From: Salvia splendens
Taxonomy: Eukaryota; Streptophyta; Magnoliopsida; Lamiales; Lamiaceae
DNA: 64,000 nucleotides
Assembly (NCBI RefSeq): GCF_004379255.2
Contig: NC_056041.1
Location: 20,801,559-20,865,558, forward strand
Direction: 5' to 3'
Shown here: positions 58,417 through 64,000 of the stretch, one piece after another
Numbering within the stretch: the stretch's first letter is position 1
Layout: each line of letters starts with the position of its first letter
Made by a program: the position numbers and the translations under genes
Notes under the pieces: model-generated
The model's input: the letters and a program-made list of their open reading frames with translations, nothing else
Told to the model about the DNA's origin: nothing
Database searches by the model: none

Positions 58417-59338
58417 TGGACATGTTTATATAACCAAAAAAGGAGAAAGAAATATTGTAGAAATGATTTCTGAGCTGTTTGTTCCTCATTCATTTGCTGT
58501 TTAGGGTATTTTGTATATTTAGTGTTATTTACATACAATTTTTTGTCATGTATGGTTTTGCATATTTTTCCTAGACTTGAAAGTTATAACTGGTAGAACT
58601 TTGACATGCTGGTAAATCCTCAATTCTGTTTTGTGCTAATAGAACTTTGTTTTGTGCAGAAATACCACTAAATGTTTAATATGTTAAATGGAATAATAAA
58701 GTAGAATAAAGAGAGAGAAAAAAGGTAATGTGTTACCTTTATGTTAAAAATAATTCAATCATGACAAAACGACTTAAAAAGGAATATGACTATACAAATA
58801 CTGTCTCAAAAGAAGGGATGAAAATGAATGATGAGTAGAAAGAGGTATTTTAAGATGGAGAAATAAAACAAAAAATAATGAATATACGAATGCTGTTCAT
58901 GACAACAAAAAAAAAACAATTTTATTTATTTTTATTTCCACATTACAAACCACATGGCAGTGTGGCACAGGCCGCGTCTTGTTACTGCACTTACTACTTT
59001 TTGATAAGAAATCTTAAAGGAAGAGTAAAATAGTAAACATATTCAAACTGACAAATAACAGTAAAGTTGAAAGTAAAATAAGATGTCTAATTGAAACAAA
59101 ACTATAGCTCTCGTAGAACAAAAGAGATGGAGAGTCTAGTATTAATTCATAAACATGATATTGAAACTAAAACACAAAAATTTGATGAACAAACATGTAT
59201 AACTAGTACAATTTGCAAATTCCGCAATATCGATCCTTGGAGACTCTCACATAATACCTTTCCTTTCAGGCCGACACGGTAAGTGTTGTTTTACAGAAAT
59301 TCAAGTTTAGGGGCCATCTAAGTGTCTGCAAAAGCTTG
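58417..59338. other. Gap between ZIP and AATF genes (convergent)
   Basis: About 920 bp. Both 3' UTRs plus a MITE-like degenerate patch at about 58680-58860 (AAAGTAGAATAAAGAGAGAG, AATTCAATCATGA) resembling the interior of the Stowaway-like copy at 36713. No gene. Confidence 0.5.
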
Positions 59339-62300
59339 TTATGATACAGAGGCAGATTTCTGAGATTTAAGGCCAAACAAGTTTTCAAATAATTTTATGG
59401 CTGTAGGAGGGATGTCAGCGGGCTGAGGAGCCATGAAATTGACAATCTTTTCATGAACATGATACCTGGAGAATCATTTCAAGAGTCAAACCAACCCAGA
59501 AAAGTAATTAAACATATCTCCTGCCAACAAAAGCTAAACTTACCGAATCTTGCGACTCTTTGAAGCACGACGGTCAACATTTTTTCTTTTCTTTGTTTGC
59601 AATCTTTTGAGAGCATAGAAAGCCACTTCTGTCAACAAAACCGACATTTCCAGGCAGTCACGATCTATAAATTATTTTAGCATGCTTGCAAATAAAATCA
59701 AAGGAAGCTACAGGAACACTAAAAGAGCAAGACAAAGCCTTGCCAAAAAAATGAGAAACTGATAGTAGTTCATATAGGGGGTGTTCGGTTTGCAAGATTA
59801 TATCTCAGGATTAAATTTTAAATTTGTAGTATGTTTGGTTCATGAGATTCAATTCCACAACTCAATCCTAGATGATTACTCATGAGATAATTAGTCATAG
59901 CTAACCCTTTATGACTAAAATAATCTCACAACTCAATCCTAGATTATATCTTGGTATTATATTATCTTGGAAACTGAACACCATCATAATGTATTCCTAC
60001 GACAATTAATAGGCTGAACTACAAAAATTTACCAGATGATGATGGGTCAACTGTCTCAAAGAACTCTTTCAGTAGTTGCTGGTAAAATTCTGAGTCATCC
60101 AGAAGTTCAGGATCTCCATTTGTGGAAGTCTCCTGGTCAATTATATAAAAGAAATTCAGGCATCAAACAATACAAGATGTTCATAACGTCTAAGGTAGGC
60201 TACAAGTCAAGAAGTTCTCAAACAGCTCCAACTCTAATTTCACAAAGTCTTCACTTCTCAATTGCATTTATTCTTGAAACTTAGATAAGAAATCTTGCCC
60301 CATCCCCTATATTAATTTTTTGATTTTAGCAAATAGGTTGTTCCCATAGAGAATCACTAACCTTATATAAAAGTAAGATGTGTGCATTGAACCAATAAAC
60401 TACTAACTGAATTTGAATACTCGTTGAACTGCTAAAGTACGAGTTGTATAAGTAACATTCTACATGTAGATTTAATCCTTTAACAGATTTATCAGTCATA
60501 CATCATGCAACATCTCATTAATTTAGACCACCTAGGAGAAAACAAAATCTTCAGTGAGGCACTGATGTTGACAGATTGATGATCTTAATGGGAGAAATAT
60601 GCAGTTACATATGCCCTTATAGCTACATAAATGAATATATAATTACAAACAAAATCCCTGCTGGTAACCCAAAATAATTAAAATAATACCTCTTGCTTAT
60701 CATTCTCCGCATAGCATGGCACCTGCAGAATGTCAAAAGAGATTAAAAACACAGCACTCATGTAAAGTGTAGAATAACATATACACATCCTCAAATGACT
60801 AGTGTTGATCCAAATCCAAATTGGTTTAAGACTGTACTGAAAACCTACATTTCCAAATACAGCAACAGCCGATCTATTCTGCTGCATCCCCTTAATCATT
60901 TTACTTGGATCCCTCATGTAAGCAGCCACTTGTTCACTTATACTCTGAAGGAGAGAAAGAGGTTAGAAGCAGATAGTTGCAGACCTCATGGAATGAGGAA
61001 GTCTCAGTGGTCTTTGTTAGAAACCTGATTGAAGGCATGCAATTTGTCCTTAATAGCAGCTGCGCCAGTTGTCACCTGGGTCTTCCTATGCCATTTGTCA
61101 ACTGACTTGTTTCTAAACAAATTCATTCTGCAAGATAGAACAGTTGGTAAACTTAACATCAGTACAAATTCACTATGTTTCCAGAAAAGCCAAGAACATG
61201 ATGTCAATAGTCATAATGCACCAAAATACATGTGCAATGCATGTAGAAGGATGGACATAGGGTCCTCGCAGATTGTCCCAGCCTTCCATGAGCTGGTGGT
61301 CAAGCAAGGTGACTGTATGCTCCATTTAGAAAGAAAAAAGGCCACTTTACTACCACTATTTCCATTTTATATGTAGTAGCAGGTTAGATGCACATGCACA
61401 TCAAATCAGATTAGACGCATGATCCATAGGCACAGGCACTATTGTACTGAAGCTGATACTGAGAAAGTGGCTCATCAAATAAATATGAAGAACTAAAATC
61501 GGCTAGATAATAAAAGTACCTTGATTGTATTTTGGAAATCTGAAGCCATTCTTCATCAATATTCCTATCTGAGACGCCTGGCACATCTAATTGCTTGGAA
61601 TCTCCGACAGGATAACCTAATTAGGAGAAAATACCCAACCACATTCCACATCAACATTCAATAAAGAAGACATGTTTATGTACTACTATTTAACAAAAAA
61701 TACACTCTCACAAGTTCAATATCTTTAGGATTCAAAATAAGAACTGTTGATTACAACTTTATATTCTATTATTCATCCTTCACTATTTCACATTCATGTT
61801 ATTTCTACACTTGATTTAATAATTTTATAATGTTAATTTGGAGGTTTTTGCATTATAAATTTATAATAAAAAAGTGGAAGTTTTATGTTGCAAAGCATGT
61901 AGGTCATATATACTATGTTAGAGAAACAAATAGTATTATATCCAAAGGCAAAAAACATGAAAATGAAAAGAAGAATTTCATGTAAAATGTTATAAGTACT
62001 AGTTTCAGATCAAGTAATCATAATCTAGAGGTAGGTTTCAATAGCCAAGATGAGGAACTTCAACCATTCTAAGAACAAAGAAAGGCTAGTAATGTAACGT
62101 GCACACCTTCTTCAAATCGAGTGATAGATGGATTGTTTGTCATCAGAGCCTGAAAAGGTTAACAATCAGTTATGCACTAAAAATTTTAGAAGGGCTAGGC
62201 ACATTTATAACACAAATAAATTACTGAAGTAATTAAAATGTATAGGGCATCAAAATGAAACTAAAGGAGATAGATGCTCAAATAACAAGTATACCTGCTG

Positions 62301-64000
62301 CAACTCGAGTATAGAATCCAATGTCTTCTTTGATGAAGCAATTAGATCTGAATATGCTTCACTGACCTCATTATCAGCTTCACAATATAAGGACTTAACC
62401 TGCTCCTGTTGACAAAAGGTTTTTTGTATACTGTTTCAGGGCATGCTTTCTATGAAATAACTTGCGAAAAATGGGCCAGAACCTCTGGAAGTCTATTACT
62501 ACTCGAGAATGGTTTCTGCAGCAAGAATCTGAGCTCAAGTGTCTTATCCCAGAGAGCCTAATCACGGGAGGAGACGGATTATGCCAACTCAAGATCACAA
62601 TAATAGTATAATTACCAACAAATCGAAAGTAGAACCCAACAAAGGGAGCAGTGCATAAATAGATAGGCAAACATATAAAAGCATACTAGTTTAAAAGGCA
62701 GTGAAACCCAGAAGCTGCTTAAAGTATCTTCTCAAAAATAAAGTTGCTAAAAGAACTAAAAGTTGAGCTTGAAAGTACAAATGACTTTATAGGAAATCAG
62801 TGTAGGCAATTACATTATTCAGAGCAAATTCAAAATTAGACATTGAGTGACAAAATAAACTAGATATAATGGGCCAGTAACAGCATACCCTTTGATTTTT
62901 TACAGCTTGGCCTTTTTGAATGTCCTCATCCGTACGATGCTTTAGATTCCTCCAAATGTCTCTGGATATGATACCGAGGAAGTTAGCAAGTTACAAAAGT
63001 GTAAATGGTAGAGTGGTCTAAGAGAGCTGGTACATAGAAGATAATGATACAGAAAAAAAACAATTATTGGGATAAGATAACAGGATGCATTCATGATAAG
63101 CAACATACTGTATCTCTTCCTCGCAATCTCCTTTACTGCCCTATACTAAGCTGAGATTGAGATTTATTATTAGGTTTTTAGATACTAATACTATACCCAG
63201 TCATGGAGAGATGAGATAGCAGAACTCAAAGAGAAGAAAATAAAATGTTGCACATTTCTCACATGTGAAGCAAAACACCGAATTTGAACTTGAAGAATAA
63301 CTTTAAGAACATAGGTTTTCTTGCATCATCTTAGGAATTCAGAAGGTTTCTAAATTTTAGCTATAATGTTTTTTAAATTCCAACTTAATCATATAACGAA
63401 GCATTTCACCAACAAATATTTAGCCGCAGCTTATCACTGAAGTGCACATATAACAGAAGCCAACAAAGTAGAAAATATGGAACATAAAATACCACTATAG
63501 TTTAATTCTCTAATAAGAAAGCTAATTTGCAGAACATCAAATAATGCAGCAGTCCAATTACTTACTGCTCCTGGCTTTGAAGTTCTCTATATTCTTTCTC
63601 CAGTTCGTCCAGCTCCTCGCCTTTCTGGACATCTTCATCGCCATGTTCTCCTTCCTCGTTGTCCTCTCCTGAGCCTTCCTCCCCCTCATCCTCTTCATCA
63701 TCATCATCCTGATCTTCATCTTCACTATCATCACCAATATAGTCATCTTGATCTTCATCACGAAAATCATCTTTGTTGCCATCATCACTGTCCATCTACA
63801 TATAAGAGATAAAAAAGAGATAAAAGATTCACAATAAGTAGATGGAAAAACAAATTCAACACTGATAAATTTGACAAAAGTCACAAAACTAAGGAGTGGT
63901 CTTCTAACATGCATAATACTGTCGTTCATTTCTTCGTCCAATCCCATCTCACTATCACTCTCCATTATCTTCTTGCTTTCTTCTTCCCCATTGCTGAAAC
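59339..64000 (-). CDS. AATF: AATF/Che-1/Bfr2-like rRNA-processing factor, cut at the 5' end
   Basis: Visible minus-strand exons: 64000-63909 (partial), 63795-63566, 62961-62889, 62557-62483, 62405-62295, 62149-62107, 61616-61520, 61127-61025, 60944-60849, 60722-60690, 60132-60033, 59628-59544 and 59465-59339; about 420 residues, phase kept throughout. A long acidic tract (DEDQDDYIGDDSEDEDQ, then DDDDEEDEGEEG) precedes ELEKEYRELQ, the AATF core KGQAVKNQRALWDKTLELRF followed by PFSSSNRLPE, MNLFRNKSVDKWHRKTQ, then the TRAUB region DDSEFYQQLLKEFFETVDP, KKRKNVDRRASKSRKIRYHV and IPPTAIKLFENLFGLK. Yeast Bfr2 and human AATF act in the nucleolus in early 18S rRNA/small-subunit maturation. The N-terminal exon or exons lie beyond the right edge. 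Confidence 0.93.
59777..59983. mobile_element. MITE in an AATF intron
   Basis: Terminal inverted repeats: GGTGTTCGGTTTGCAAGAT on the left and ATCTTGGAAACTGAACACC on the right. CTCAATCCTAGATTAT-type text is repeated inside. TCATA may flank both ends (about 59770 and 59984). About 207 bp, not Stowaway. It lies between the exons at 60132-60033 and 59628-59544. Confidence 0.65.

Overview
This is a window of plant nuclear DNA: an AT-rich background, genes split by short introns with GT..AG borders, Stowaway-type MITEs, one tRNA gene and two large LTR retrotransposons. The proteins are those of a eudicot. I suspect an asterid, possibly Lamiales, but that is a guess because no search could be run.

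Genes, left to right. (1) 62-2779 (+): 3' part of an MCTS1/MCT-1-type PUA-domain translation factor, cut by the left edge. (2) 8315-10750 (+): complete nine-exon GH28 polygalacturonase of the QRT2/ADPG type. (3) 11060-14922 (-): 825-residue plant protein of unknown function. (4) 15599-15670 (+): tRNA-Glu(CUC). (5) 16426-18529 (+): TAB2-type chloroplast factor for photosystem I mRNA translation. (6) 19019-26544 (-): 13-exon, 852-residue triple-PHD-finger protein, convergent with TAB2. (7) 54960-58416 (+): 596-residue ZIP-family metal transporter. (8) 59339-64000 (-): AATF/Che-1/Bfr2-type rRNA-processing factor with a C-terminal TRAUB domain, cut by the right edge. Exon borders were worked out base by base, and the reading phase closes across every intron.

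The middle, 27-53 kb, is transposon territory. It holds a tRNA-derived SINE with a 19-bp target duplication; a 7.1-kb Ty1/copia element (29337-36474, TSD AAAAC) with several broken frames; a 2.1-kb PIF/Harbinger-type element carrying only the Myb/NAM-like ORF and no transposase (37573-39665, TSD TTA); and a 10.9-kb Ty3/gypsy chromovirus (41627-52558, TSD ATTAT) nested inside an older Harbinger-like MITE (41397-53329, TSD TAA). At least eight Stowaway-like MITEs lie in introns and intergenic DNA.

The most interesting signals are in the chromovirus. It has an additional 234-codon ORF between the primer-binding site and gag, with a strongly acidic repetitive tail. Its two LTRs differ by a clean 52-bp inversion and by about 0.8 kb of sequence. 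No CRISPR array, operon or prokaryotic-style system is present.
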